The notes: generated by a model not told the origin, from the sequence alone. A stretch of 64,000 nucleotides of DNA from Lacticaseibacillus casei DSM 20011 = JCM 1134 = ATCC 393 (GCF_000829055.1 NZ_AP012544.1:682001-746000); one strand, 5' to 3'. Shown: positions 26,399 through 38,575, counted from the first letter of the stretch. Made by a program: numbers and translations.

Positions 26399-26427
26399 TT
26401 GTGCTACATTAGAAAAAGGCGTACAAT
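26399..26427 (+). promoter_or_regulatory. perR promoter
   Basis: TTGTGC (26399-26404), 17-bp spacer, TACAAT (26422-26427), about 40 bp before the perR start. The 230 bp upstream of it hold no gene. Confidence 0.72.
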
Positions 26428-26436
26428 TTTACTAGA

Positions 26437-26451
26437 TGATAATGTTTATAA
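26437..26451 (+). promoter_or_regulatory. Per-box-like operator in the perR leader
   Basis: TGATAATGTTTATAA matches the known Per-box consensus TTATAATNATTATAA at 12 of 14 defined positions. It lies between the -10 box and the Shine-Dalgarno of perR, a position suited to autorepression. Confidence 0.65.
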
Positions 26452-26466
26452 ATTAGGAGGTTGGCG

Positions 26467-26928
26467 ATGAATCAGGCAGTTTATAACAAGACAATTAACT
26501 TGCTCAAAGCAAAGCAGATTCGGGTCACACCACAGCGTGAAGCGATCATTTCATACATGATCGACAGCACTGCACATCCGACAGCCGAGATGATTTATGC
26601 AAAGCTTTCACCGCAATTTCCGCATATGAGTGTTGCCACGGTGTATAACAATTTGCGTCTGTTGGTGGACCTTAATCTAGTTGAAGAAATGTCTTCCAAT
26701 GATGCGGCAACACATTTTGATTTTCCAATTGAACCGCACTACCATGCGATCTGCACAAATTGTGGTAAGATTTTTGACTTTACCTACCCAGGAGTGACAG
26801 ACGTTGAAGCCGTTGCTGCCAAAGAAACCGGATTTAAGGTGAGCGGTCATCACCTTGAAGTCTACGGTATTTGTCCTGATTGCCAGGTTAAATTGGGTAT
26901 GAAGCCAGCAAAGCAGCATACAAAGTGA
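26467..26928 (+). CDS. perR: Peroxide-responsive Fur-family repressor PerR
   Basis: 153 residues from ATG 26467 with AGGAGG 6 nt upstream. A winged-helix DNA-binding domain (VTPQRE, MSVATVYNNLRLL) is followed by the metal-binding dimer domain. All five regulatory ligands known in Bacillus PerR are present by alignment from memory: His in TAHPTA, Asp in HFDF, both His in HYHA, and Asp in KIFDF, where Fur has Glu. The structural zinc site is CTNC and CPDC. It represses oxidative stress genes until Fe-dependent histidine oxidation. A Per-box-like site in its own leader suggests autoregulation. Confidence 0.9.
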   Translation: MNQAVYNKTINLLKAKQIRVTPQREAIISYMIDSTAHPTAEMIYAKLSPQFPHMSVATVYNNLRLLVDLNLVEEMSSNDAATHFDFPIEPHYHAICTNCGKIFDFTYPGVTDVEAVAAKETGFKVSGHHLEVYGICPDCQVKLGMKPAKQHTK

Positions 26929-26969
26929 ACAATAATTTGCGTCGAAAAAGTTAAGTTATTTCAGTTTAT

Positions 26970-27005
26970 GCGGCAATCAGGCCTAGCCTGATTGCCGCAT
27001 TTTTT
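26970..27005 (+). terminator. Terminator of perR
   Basis: A perfect 13-bp stem, GCGGCAATCAGGC with its complement, a 3-nt loop and a T run. It isolates perR from the rRNA promoters. Confidence 0.92.
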
Positions 27006-27095
27006 GATTTTGCAAGAAAAGTTGTGAGTGGATACTTTTCCTTTGTGACAAGCATTTTACGACCATGATTCATGCAGATATTTTGAGGAAAATGC

Positions 27096-27124
27096 TTGCG
27101 CGCCGACGAGGTTACTGGTATTAT
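27096..27124 (+). promoter_or_regulatory. rrn promoter P1
   Basis: TTGCGC (27096-27101), 17-bp spacer, TATTAT (27119-27124). It is one of two tandem promoters, as usual for rRNA operons. Confidence 0.75.
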
Positions 27125-27212
27125 ATTATTGCTGTCAAAAACCGAACTTTCTTTTTAGAAAGTGATAGAAGGCGCTTCATAATCTTGTTGTGAAGCTGAT
27201 TAATAAAAAGTG

Positions 27213-27241
27213 TTGACACTCGTTTGTTGGCATGATAATCT
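27213..27241 (+). promoter_or_regulatory. rrn promoter P2
   Basis: Consensus TTGACA (27213-27218), 17-bp spacer, TAATCT (27236-27241). The leader downstream contains CTTTGAAAACTGAACAAAG, a sequence that recurs near the 23S leader (TTTGAAAACTGGATA) and belongs to processing stems and antitermination signals. Confidence 0.82.
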
Positions 27242-27397
27242 ATCAAAGTTGTCTTTTGGCAAGATCGTCCTTTGAAAACTGAACAAAGTTTCGTTTAAAT
27301 GTGCAGGGTCCTTGATACTTCGGTATCGAGGCAAAAAGTAACATTTGCGAAGTCAATTCGCTAGAACAACAAATCGAGCTATTCGAACAGCTCATAT

Positions 27398-28974
<1,577 letters not shown>

Positions 28975-29186
28975 AACAGACTTTAAGTCTGACGGAAACC
29001 TGCACACACGAAACTTTGTTTAGTTTTGAGGGGACGACCCTCAAGCACCCTAGCGGGTGCGACTTTGTTCTTTGAAAACTGGATATCATTGTTGTAAATG
29101 TTTTAAATTGCCGAGAACACAGCGTATTTGTATGAGTTTCTAATTTAGAAATTCGCATCGCATAACCGCTGACGCAAGTCAGTACA

Positions 29187-32103
<2,917 letters not shown>

Positions 32104-32107
32104 AGTA

Positions 32108-32222
32108 GAGCGTGAGCAGGAGCGCTTAGAAACCGGAGCATAAGCGGGCCTGAGTTCGTTGGCCGGGTTTTGGCCAATGGATTCAGGGTTCTTATGTGGA
32201 GGTTTCTGCGACTGCGAACGCG
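32108..32222. repeat. Long palindromic repeat element, copy 2, between 23S and 5S
   Basis: It has the same conserved flanks as the copy at 23,626: GAGCGTGAGCAGGAGCGCTT and GCGACTGCGAACGCG. The arms are related to copy 1 but changed at many positions and no longer perfectly paired (AGAAACC..CATAAG..CCTGA..TTGGCC). The loop again contains GGGTTTT. The element fills most of the 23S-5S spacer. Confidence 0.88.
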
Positions 32223-32301
32223 TTTCGATGAAATACACTGGTTCCCGACAACACAAAAACAACAATGATAGCCAGTTTTGAGAGCGCAAAGTTCTCATAA
32301 G

Positions 32302-32418
32302 TGTGGTGGCGATAGCAAGAAGGATACACCTGTTCCCATGCCGAACACAGAAGTTAAGCTTCTTCACGCCGAGAGTAGTTGGTGGGAAACTGCCTGCGAG
32401 GGTAGGAAGCTGCCACGC
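32302..32418 (+). rRNA. rrf: 5S ribosomal RNA
   Basis: About 117 nt, beginning TGTGGTGGCGATAGC and ending GCTGCCACGC, with the conserved CCGAACACAGAAGTTAAGC core. It is separated from 23S by the palindromic repeat. Confidence 0.95.
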
Positions 32419-32425
32419 TGTTTAT

Positions 32426-32498
32426 TCCGGTTTAGCTCAGTTGGTAGAGCACCTGACTGTTAATCAGGTTGTCGTCAGTTCGAGCCTGACAACCGGAG
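32426..32498 (+). tRNA. tRNA-Asn (GTT)
   Basis: A 73-nt cloverleaf: acceptor TCCGGTT with AACCGGA, anticodon loop with GTT between CTGAC and GTCAG-type arms, and T-arm with GTTCGAGCC. CCA is not encoded. Co-transcribed with the rrn operon. Confidence 0.96.
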
Positions 32499-32506
32499 TT
32501 TTTTAT

Positions 32507-32596
32507 GGAGAGTTGTCCGAGAGGCTGAAGGAGCATGGTTGGAAACCATGTATACGGGTTTTACCTGTATCAAGGGTTCGAATCCCTTACTCTCCG
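32507..32596 (+). tRNA. tRNA-Ser (GGA)
   Basis: A 90-nt class II tRNA: acceptor GGAGAGT with ACTCTCC, anticodon GGA between CATGG and CCATG, a long variable arm, and T-arm GGTTCGAATCC. It is the last gene before the prophage B integrase, which makes its 3' end the likely attachment site. Confidence 0.96.
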
Positions 32597-32717
32597 TTTT
32601 TATGCTTCTAGATGCTTTCTATAGCTTCCCAGAATGCTGGTATAAAGGCATTCTGGGATTTTTGTTTCCTTTTATTTTCGGTTGTTTTTTCCCTCCGGTG
32701 CACAAAATGTGCACAAG
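32597..32717. other. Left boundary region of prophage B (attL expected)
   Basis: The integrase gene ends at 32,718 on the minus strand, pointing at tRNA-Ser. The attachment core is therefore expected within the 3' part of tRNA-Ser or in this short spacer. The partner site is beyond the window, so the core cannot be fixed. Confidence 0.5.
32627..32665 (+). terminator. Terminator after tRNA-Ser
   Basis: TCCCAGAATGC pairs with GCATTCTGGGA over a 10-nt loop and is followed by TTTTT. It ends the rrn-tRNA transcript. The 3' end of the integrase gene lies just beyond. Confidence 0.9.
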
Positions 32718-33848
32718 CTAAAGTCTTGAAAGTGCTTGTAGCGTCTGGGATACCTGCTCTTTTCTTTGATCTTCAAGAAGATGAGCGTAGACTTTTTGAG
32801 TGATCATTGTATTGGCATGCCCAAGTCTTTTTGAAATATAGTTAATGTCAACGTGATTGGCAATCAAATAGGAAACGTGAGTGTGTCTAAGCCCATGGAA
32901 AGTAATCGCGGGGGAAATGTCGAGAGTCTTCTCGATCGTCCTTAGATCCTTATTAATTGCCGTGCTCGATAGCATGTTATGCCGTATGCTGCGAAATAAT
33001 AGTTGTTTGCTATCACGATATCCCTGAGCAAGGTAGACCTCTTGCTGTTCTTTCTTGAGACGTAAAAGCAAGTCTGCAAGTTCTCTCGTGATGTCGATGT
33101 CACGTACACTTGATTTGTTCTTAGTAGCAGCAAAGCCGCTGCCATATCTGTGATCCCACGTTTTTGTAATGTGCACAACGCGCTTTTTAAGATCAACACG
33201 ATCCCACGTGAGCCCAAGAACTTCAGAATACCTAGCTCCGGTCAGTGCCCCGGTTGCGATGATGTAGTAAGCAATATGCTCGTAGTCTGCAAATTCTAGG
33301 CAGTAATTGACGAGCTTGCGCAAATCCTTTACTTGCAAATATTTGATGATTCCTGCTTGGCCTTCATTACCAGTGAGGACGACGTTATGAGTGAAGTTAG
33401 TATATATTATTTGGTCATCGACGGCAGAATCAGCCATTGAGCGAACATAGCCATTCAATTTGCTGACTGTATCTTTAGCCCTTTTTTTGCCAAACTCATT
33501 GATAAACCCCTGCCAGTCTGATTTTGAAATTGATTTTAGTTCACGGCTTTCGCCCCAGTAGGCTAATAACTGTTTACGAATTGTTTTATACCGGGCTTCG
33601 GTGATACGAGAATGCTTACCAGATTTGTACAGCTCAATCCATTTGTCCCAGTAGTCGATTAACGTTATCTTGTTAAGATCCAAATTTGCACCGCGATTAT
33701 GCTGACGTTCGACTTCGATTGCCGCTATATCAGCAGCTTTTTTTGAGGGGAAGCCACCTTTGTTGACATACTTGCGTGTTCCATCATTATCCTTGTACGA
33801 GACACGATATTGCCATTTTTTGCCACGTTTACTAATGCTGGCCATCAT
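32718..33848 (-). CDS. int: Phage integrase, tyrosine recombinase
   Basis: 376 residues; AAGGAGG lies 5 nt before the ATG at 33848 and 8 nt before a second ATG at 33845, either of which may be used. In order: an arm-type AP2-like DNA-binding domain (about 1-55), a SAM-like core-binding domain (about 65-150), and the catalytic domain (about 175-370) with Arg in TGARYSEVLGLTW, HGLRHTH and the nucleophile Tyr in ITQKVYAHL. It integrates and excises prophage B, most likely at tRNA-Ser. It is transcribed toward the tRNA, the usual arrangement. Confidence 0.95.
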   Translation of the reverse strand: MMASISKRGKKWQYRVSYKDNDGTRKYVNKGGFPSKKAADIAAIEVERQHNRGANLDLNKITLIDYWDKWIELYKSGKHSRITEARYKTIRKQLLAYWGESRELKSISKSDWQGFINEFGKKRAKDTVSKLNGYVRSMADSAVDDQIIYTNFTHNVVLTGNEGQAGIIKYLQVKDLRKLVNYCLEFADYEHIAYYIIATGALTGARYSEVLGLTWDRVDLKKRVVHITKTWDHRYGSGFAATKNKSSVRDIDITRELADLLLRLKKEQQEVYLAQGYRDSKQLLFRSIRHNMLSSTAINKDLRTIEKTLDISPAITFHGLRHTHVSYLIANHVDINYISKRLGHANTMITQKVYAHLLEDQRKEQVSQTLQALSRL

Positions 33849-33876
33849 TTACACCTCCTTGTGCTACAATAAAGAC

Positions 33877-33958
33877 GGGTGCTATTGCACCTAATCATGC
33901 AATCACGTTCTGTTAGGCGTCTACCCATTCACTTTGGTCGGTTGGGTAGGCGCTTTTT
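33877..33958 (+). ncRNA. Candidate small RNA divergent from the integrase gene
   Basis: An extended -10, TGCTACAAT (33862-33870), points away from int. About 80 nt downstream is a strong terminator hairpin (GCGTCTACCCA with TGGGTAGGCGC, then TTTTT at 33954-33958). Between them GGTGC-TATT-GCACC can form a second hairpin. There is no start codon with a ribosome binding site. The 5' end lies opposite the int leader, so it may act on int expression or be an independent phage sRNA. Confidence 0.4.
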
Positions 33959-33970
33959 AGGCAAAATAAA

Positions 33971-33990
33971 AACCCACACGAATGTGGGTT
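33971..33990 (-). terminator. Terminator of the lysogeny operon
   Basis: AACCCACA-CGAA-TGTGGGTT, a stem with a 4-nt loop, followed on the minus strand by a T run. It lies between the DUF3800 gene and int, so it closes the cI-containing minus-strand operon. Confidence 0.82.
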
Positions 33991-34098
33991 CCAACAAAGA
34001 GTAGGGTGCATTTCTGCACAATCCATGAATGGCCGAATCTCCTTATTTGACAGAAGTATTACTTCTTAACCACATTCTAGCATATAGTATTGCTTAAG

Positions 34099-34785
34099 TC
34101 ACGGTAGTTTTAGTCTTATTACGTCTGATTTTTCAAGGCCCTTCTCAACATCATTATGTCCGTGAATATAGTGATTCCACTTTGCATTAGCTAAAACGTC
34201 ACAGAGCTGTATTCGCCTGTCAAAATTGGAGTCCATAAATTTTACGCTTATTTTAGCATTTGAGGTAATGTATGACGGAGAATAGTACTGGGCGTGAAGG
34301 TGATTTGATAAATAGTTGGGAAAGTCATCATATGAAATCATTTTGGTTTTTGGCTGATCATCTATGTATACGTTTATTGTTTCTGATGTATACCCACATT
34401 GTCGAAAATCTACAATACACTTTTCGACAAATCGACGAAGAAGATAGTTCTTATGAAGCTGCTTTTCTTCCTTTGTGCTCAGCGGTTTTTCTAGAGATTT
34501 TAGATATTCAGAAACAAACACAGGATGAAAAGATCCTTCGCTATCTGAAACGATTTCGCTCAGTAGAATTCGCTCTTTTCGATGCTTCATCGTCGAAGCT
34601 TTTTTCTCACCATTTTTACAACTGGGGAAAAGCCTAATTAATTCTCTGCCAAAATTTGCTGAAATATTTTCAGACTGATCAGAGGTACACCAAAAACCTC
34701 CATATACAAAATAGTCAGGACTAGCATCACTTTTACAAAGGGTGCCAGATTCGTCTATATAAATTGATAGTTGTGTCTCATCCAT
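34099..34785 (-). CDS. DUF3800-domain protein
   Basis: 228 residues with GGAG 9 nt before the ATG. The N-terminus has the DUF3800 signature (IYIDESGT...YFVYGGF). A central Asp (NVYIDDQ) and the C-terminal FDRRIQLCDVLANAKWNH match the remaining acidic motifs, consistent with an RNase H-like fold. DUF3800 proteins are frequent in phages and defence loci, and their biochemical role is not settled. As last gene of the lysogeny operon it is a candidate for immunity or superinfection exclusion in the lysogen. Confidence 0.75.
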   Translation of the reverse strand: MDETQLSIYIDESGTLCKSDASPDYFVYGGFWCTSDQSENISANFGRELIRLFPSCKNGEKKASTMKHRKERILLSEIVSDSEGSFHPVFVSEYLKSLEKPLSTKEEKQLHKNYLLRRFVEKCIVDFRQCGYTSETINVYIDDQPKTKMISYDDFPNYLSNHLHAQYYSPSYITSNAKISVKFMDSNFDRRIQLCDVLANAKWNHYIHGHNDVEKGLEKSDVIRLKLP

Positions 34786-34838
34786 GTGTTATGTCTCCAT
34801 ATCATTTTATATTAATATTTTTTGTATCCAGCCAACAC

Positions 34839-34946
34839 TCAGTTAAACTGCTCGACATTTTGATCATCGTCTTGGTCACTAGCGCAAGCGGTTGTTGCAC
34901 CAGCCAACAAAACAATGAGTAAGATGGCAACTATCTTTTTTAGCAT
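34839..34946 (-). CDS. Tiny lipoprotein-like peptide in lysogeny operon
   Basis: A 35-residue ORF. A basic start (MLKKI), a hydrophobic core (VAILLIVLLAGA) and a Cys at residue 21 followed by an acidic tail (ASDQDDDQN) look like a lipoprotein signal and mature stub. The lipobox (TTAC) is imperfect at -3. The ribosome binding site is weak (AAAGGA 13 nt upstream). Small lipoproteins next to phage repressors often block DNA injection of related phages; here that is inference only. Confidence 0.5.
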   Translation of the reverse strand: MLKKIVAILLIVLLAGATTACASDQDDDQNVEQFN

Positions 34947-35030
34947 GATGACTCACATCCTTTACTTGGTATGCGATACAAGCCCCACTCTCCGGCTTGC
35001 ACGGGGATGCTGCTTGCGTGGGGGAAAGGA

Positions 35031-35708
35031 CTAATCACCATAGTCGTCGGGAGCAGTTCCGGCGTCATCAATCTTCTTGGCCAAAGCCAATGGAACTGTG
35101 ATTTTGCCACCCATGGTAGATTTGTAAGTGGTGGTACCCAAGCTTTCAGCATAGAAGGTGATCTTGTCATTTTCTAGAATGCGAGAGCCGTTCATAATAT
35201 CTGGATCATAACCGACCATGATTACATTGTCATAATTACCATCAACTGCAACACGCAAATCAGTTTCATCGTCACCCTCAACGACTTGAATAACTTCGCC
35301 CGTTAAAGTGATGTTCTTGCCCTTGTAGTCGTCTGGAGTCCGTGCTAACTGTTCATAAGTGATCCCAGTGTTGTAGTCAGCTGCGTTGAATGTTTCTGTG
35401 CTTGATGATTCTTCATCATCAGAGTCATCGCTATCAGTGTCTTCGTAACTGTCATCATCATCTTGTGACGATTTTGCCTTTGACGATTCAGCCTTCGAAG
35501 ACGAACTAGATGCAGCTGACCTGTTGCTTTCTCCCGAATAGGTGCCAATCCAAAAAAAGATTGCAATAAATGCTATCGCCGACAACGCGGTAATAATAAG
35601 GTTCCGTTTTAGTTTTCTCGAATCCTTTCGTTGAACTATAGACAATGTGCCAAATACTGCAGCCAATAGGAGCGATCCCAAAAAGGCAATTAAGATAAGT
35701 AGTTTCAT
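35031..35708 (-). CDS. Membrane-anchored extracellular protein of the lysogeny module
   Basis: 225 residues behind GGAGGGG. Two transmembrane helices (about 3-25 and 36-55), a Ser/Asp/Glu-rich linker (about 60-105), then a C-terminal globular part with an OB-fold-like pattern (about 112-212, including GKNITLTGEVIQV and DKITFYAESLG). This topology puts the globular domain outside the membrane. Similar proteins are common between int and cI in lactobacillus prophages. The role is unproven; surface exclusion of phages is one possibility. Confidence 0.65.
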   Translation of the reverse strand: MKLLILIAFLGSLLLAAVFGTLSIVQRKDSRKLKRNLIITALSAIAFIAIFFWIGTYSGESNRSAASSSSSKAESSKAKSSQDDDDSYEDTDSDDSDDEESSSTETFNAADYNTGITYEQLARTPDDYKGKNITLTGEVIQVVEGDDETDLRVAVDGNYDNVIMVGYDPDIMNGSRILENDKITFYAESLGTTTYKSTMGGKITVPLALAKKIDDAGTAPDDYGD

Positions 35709-35762
35709 TATTCCCCTCCAAAAAATCCAGCTTTTAACGTCGATCAGGGTTTGGACGTAAGA

Positions 35763-36626
35763 TTATTTAAATGCGTATGACCCGACAACTTTGCCGATCA
35801 CATCAATATTGTCGGTTTCGTCCGCGTAGAAGTCTGGGTAGATACGTTCGCCCGTTTTTTCGTCCACATCATCATTCAATGAACGAAGACACAAACGGTT
35901 CTCTTCAAAAATCAGCTTCTTAATAAATGTCATACCATTAATATCAACTACCGCGATCATTCCGTTCGTAACGTCTTGCGTTTTCTGAACAAATACGAAC
36001 TCACCATCATCATAGGTAGGGTGCATACTGTCGCCGACAACCTTAAAACAGTAATCGTAGTGAGCTGGAATAGCGCTGTCCGGAATCTTAACTGTATCCA
36101 TTGGCTCATCGCGATCATCATTAAAGGCACCATAGCCAGCGGCCACAATACCATCAACCTCAACATTGAACTCTGGTTCATCGAGATTACGTTCTACACG
36201 CGCTTCATCTAAGCTGACAACGTTGTCGGGGTTCTGCTGTTCATTGAGCTGCTTTTCAGCATAAGTGTAGACTTTCTGCTGACGTTCAGGGTGGAGCTTA
36301 CTATATATAGGGAGAATGTCATTTGTTTTGGTCATAATGTTGCTATTGACTGAATTGTCAATAATTTGGTCATTTTCAGACCATGATTCGTGTATAAAAG
36401 CATTGGGATCGACTCCAAAAAAATTGGTTATCAATCGTACATAGAACATTTGTGGATCAGCTTTGCCGTTTTCCCAGCGAGATATCATGCTCTTGCTAAT
36501 TTTAGCTTTATTGTTTGGATCATGTTTAGCTGTCCAGTCATTTAGCTTATCTGCAAGCTCCTGCTGAGACATTTTTTTTAATAGCCTAAGATTGTGTAGC
36601 CTCTTGCCAAATAGGGCTTCTGTCAT
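35763..36626 (-). CDS. CI-like repressor with S24 autocleavage domain
   Basis: About 287 residues from the ATG at 36626 (AAGGAGG about 11 nt upstream); the frame extends to 36653 but that start has no site. The N-terminal HTH (MSQQELADKLN ... SKSMISRWENGKA) binds operators. The C-terminal S24/LexA domain has the cleavage site AAGYG, catalytic Ser in GDSMHPT and Lys in MTFIKKLI. RecA-stimulated self-cleavage would trigger induction. It represses the divergent cro promoter through the GTTCC-N6-GGAAC sites. Confidence 0.92.
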   Translation of the reverse strand: MTEALFGKRLHNLRLLKKMSQQELADKLNDWTAKHDPNNKAKISKSMISRWENGKADPQMFYVRLITNFFGVDPNAFIHESWSENDQIIDNSVNSNIMTKTNDILPIYSKLHPERQQKVYTYAEKQLNEQQNPDNVVSLDEARVERNLDEPEFNVEVDGIVAAGYGAFNDDRDEPMDTVKIPDSAIPAHYDYCFKVVGDSMHPTYDDGEFVFVQKTQDVTNGMIAVVDINGMTFIKKLIFEENRLCLRSLNDDVDEKTGERIYPDFYADETDNIDVIGKVVGSYAFK

Positions 36627-36665
36627 GATTGCACATTCCTCCTTTAGGAACATGGTAACACGATT

Positions 36666-36681
36666 GTTCCTAAAATGGAAC
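36666..36681. promoter_or_regulatory. Operator O1 (GTTCC-N6-GGAAC)
   Basis: GTTCCTAAAATGGAAC, a 16-bp dyad located just upstream of the -35 box of the rightward promoter and within the cI promoter region. A looser copy (ATTCC-N7-GGAAC, 36635-36651) lies over the cI ribosome binding site. Confidence 0.85.
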
Positions 36682-36689
36682 TCTTTTTG

Positions 36690-36718
36690 TTGACTGAAAG
36701 CATGAACTGGGCTAAGAT
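36690..36718 (+). promoter_or_regulatory. Rightward early promoter PR
   Basis: TTGACT (36690-36695), 17-bp spacer, TAAGAT (36713-36718). It is bracketed by operators O1 and O2, so repressor bound at either would block it. Confidence 0.82.
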
Positions 36719-36724
36719 ATATTT

Positions 36725-36740
36725 GTTCCTTGATAGGAAC
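36725..36740. promoter_or_regulatory. Operator O2 (GTTCC-N6-GGAAC)
   Basis: GTTCCTTGATAGGAAC, identical half-sites and spacing to O1, located over the transcription start region of PR and 25 bp before the cro start codon. Confidence 0.87.
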
Positions 36741-36765
36741 GGAAACTATAAAGGGAGGTTAAGCC

Positions 36766-37002
36766 ATGAATAATCCTGGATACAGAGATTTGAAAGGGTG
36801 GTTAGTTGCGCGGGGAATTTCGCAAAATAAAGTTGCTAGTTTTCTTGGTACTACTCCAAATTATGTAAACAAAAAGCTCAATGGAACTGGTCCTGATTTT
36901 CGTTTGTCAGAAGCACGCAAGCTTCATACGGGCTTTGGGGTACCAATGGCATATTTTTTTGAAGTTGATGTTCCTTTTTCGGAACGAAAGGAGACTGTTT
37001 AA
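36766..37002 (+). CDS. Cro-like helix-turn-helix protein
   Basis: 78 residues behind GGGAGG. The helix-turn-helix (GISQNKVASFLGTTPNYVNKKLNG) fits small XRE/Cro proteins. First gene of the rightward early operon, divergent from the repressor, so it likely turns off cI. Its last codons contain a third perfect operator (36970-36985). It is followed with no gap by the antirepressor. Confidence 0.8.
   Translation: MNNPGYRDLKGWLVARGISQNKVASFLGTTPNYVNKKLNGTGPDFRLSEARKLHTGFGVPMAYFFEVDVPFSERKETV
36970..36985. promoter_or_regulatory. Operator O3 inside the end of cro
   Basis: GTTCCTTTTTCGGAAC, the same half-sites and 6-bp gap as O1 and O2. It lies in the cro coding sequence about 20 bp before the antirepressor start and next to its ribosome binding site. 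Confidence 0.78.
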
Positions 37003-37746
37003 ATGAATGAACTAATTAAGACCATCACACGTGATGATGGAACGATCGCGGTAAGCGGCCGCGAGCTACACGATTTCTTGGAAGTAGATACGCCATATAC
37101 ACAGTGGTTTGACCGCATGATTGACTATGGATTTACGGAAAACACTGACTTTAAAGGTTTATCACAAAAAAGTGAAAAACCTATTGGTGGTCGTCCACGG
37201 ATTGATCACGTCATGACGCTCGACATGGCAAAGGAAGTTGCAATGATTCAGCGAACCGATCGAGGCAAGCAAGCGCGTCAATATTTTATCGAAATTGATA
37301 AGCAGGCACATCACGATATGACCGGTCTAAGTCCAGCGACACGGGCGGCTGTTGCAGCTACGCAAGCGCTAGCCGCACAAGAGCGACGCTTGAATCGAGT
37401 TGATGCAAAAGTAAATGCCATCAGTGACATCGTAAGTATTTCCACAATGGACTGGCGCCGAGCAACTCGGGACATCATTACTAAGATCGCACATATGAGA
37501 GGAGACGATTATCAAGCCACACGGAAAGATATCTACAAAGATGTCGAACAACGAGGCGGATACAGCTTGAGTACACGGCTTACCAACCTACGCAACCGAA
37601 TGGCTGGGGAAGGCCAATCTTTATCCAAGCGAAATAAGACTAACAAAGTTGATGTGATCGGCAATGACAAGCGGCTCATTGAGATCTACATGGCGGTTGT
37701 TAAGGACCACGCCATCAAGTATCGCGTCTGGGACAACGAGTATTAA
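37003..37746 (+). CDS. ant: Phage antirepressor (AntA-type N-terminus, ORF6C C-terminus)
   Basis: 247 residues with GAAAGGAG in front. The N-terminal ~105 residues match the AntA/AntB domain (VSGRELHDFLEVDTPYTQWF ... TLDMAKEVAMIQRTDRGKQAR). The C-terminal part (about 115-235) resembles ORF6C, including WRRATRDIITKIA and the NLRNRMAGEG segment. Antirepressors bind repressor or DNA and favour lytic growth. Position directly after cro is typical. Confidence 0.88.
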   Translation: MNELIKTITRDDGTIAVSGRELHDFLEVDTPYTQWFDRMIDYGFTENTDFKGLSQKSEKPIGGRPRIDHVMTLDMAKEVAMIQRTDRGKQARQYFIEIDKQAHHDMTGLSPATRAAVAATQALAAQERRLNRVDAKVNAISDIVSISTMDWRRATRDIITKIAHMRGDDYQATRKDIYKDVEQRGGYSLSTRLTNLRNRMAGEGQSLSKRNKTNKVDVIGNDKRLIEIYMAVVKDHAIKYRVWDNEY

Positions 37747-37759
37747 AGGAGATGTCAGT

Positions 37760-38032
37760 ATGAAAAATGTTTCAAATAGCACCAAAGCACCTGATTTAGG
37801 CATGGCGTCTTTTGATCTTTATACAGTAAAGGAACTTTTAGAAGCTCTTCGTGATCAGTTCGACACTATGGAAGGCTCTGTAGTTTCATATCGAAACAAT
37901 CGTACCGAAAAAAATGCTGCAATCTTGGCATACGGTACGAATCGATCATTTTATACATGGATGGCACTCCTGAGGCCAATTCAAGAATACGTTGAAAGCA
38001 GCCTGGCAACAATTGATGAGGTAAACAAATGA
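37760..38032 (+). CDS. Hypothetical early phage protein
   Basis: 90 residues from ATG 37760 with AAAGGAG 7 nt upstream. Helical and charged, no motif I recognise. It overlaps the next gene by 4 nt (ATGA), so it is part of the early operon after the antirepressor. Confidence 0.6.
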   Translation: MKNVSNSTKAPDLGMASFDLYTVKELLEALRDQFDTMEGSVVSYRNNRTEKNAAILAYGTNRSFYTWMALLRPIQEYVESSLATIDEVNK

Positions 38033-38556
38033 TTAAAACACCTGAAGCTAAGCTATTTGATCTTCGGCTTGCTGCTTATGAGCGAATTTCATCGATGGTG
38101 ATGATTGAGCTTTCAACTAACACAAGTCCACTGCACCGCATGCAGGTAGCCCAATGGTCACTTCCAAAGCTCGTGTACTACGGGATAAAAGCCTATGCAT
38201 TTTATGACCGTACGGCTGAGTTTGATGATCAGCAAGACCGATTTTTACAAATGGAGGAAGTGCTAACCAGTGTTGGAGGATTAACGCCACGCGAGTTCAT
38301 GGGCATTTTCCCAATAGAGAAAACTTATGACGGCAAGAAGTACGGATGCAAAGACTATTTCAGTACCATGTTGGATTCGATTAATGCTAACGGAATTGAT
38401 AAGCCAATTGCTGAACCCTTCAAATTTTTGATGGAGTACTGGAACGATGACATCACCGATTTCATGGTCAATATGATGATGACCATGTCACGAATTAACC
38501 GTGAAAAAACAGGAAAAGGACTGTTTGAACAGTTCATGGACGAAAACAGGTTATAG
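38029..38556 (+). CDS. Hypothetical early phage protein
   Basis: 175 residues, mostly alpha-helical, ending in a KTGKGLFEQFMDENRL tail. No catalytic motif or known domain recognised. Translationally coupled to the preceding gene. Met-rich clusters (DFMVNMMMTMSR) are notable. Confidence 0.6.
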   Translation: MIKTPEAKLFDLRLAAYERISSMVMIELSTNTSPLHRMQVAQWSLPKLVYYGIKAYAFYDRTAEFDDQQDRFLQMEEVLTSVGGLTPREFMGIFPIEKTYDGKKYGCKDYFSTMLDSINANGIDKPIAEPFKFLMEYWNDDITDFMVNMMMTMSRINREKTGKGLFEQFMDENRL

Positions 38557-38575
38557 GGCCAAGGAGGATATCTAA

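Noticed and set aside
26467..26928. A suspected missing metal ligand in PerR
   Set aside because: On recounting the known Bacillus protein, the fifth ligand is the Asp in the KI.DF motif, which is conserved here; the apparent change was a misalignment.
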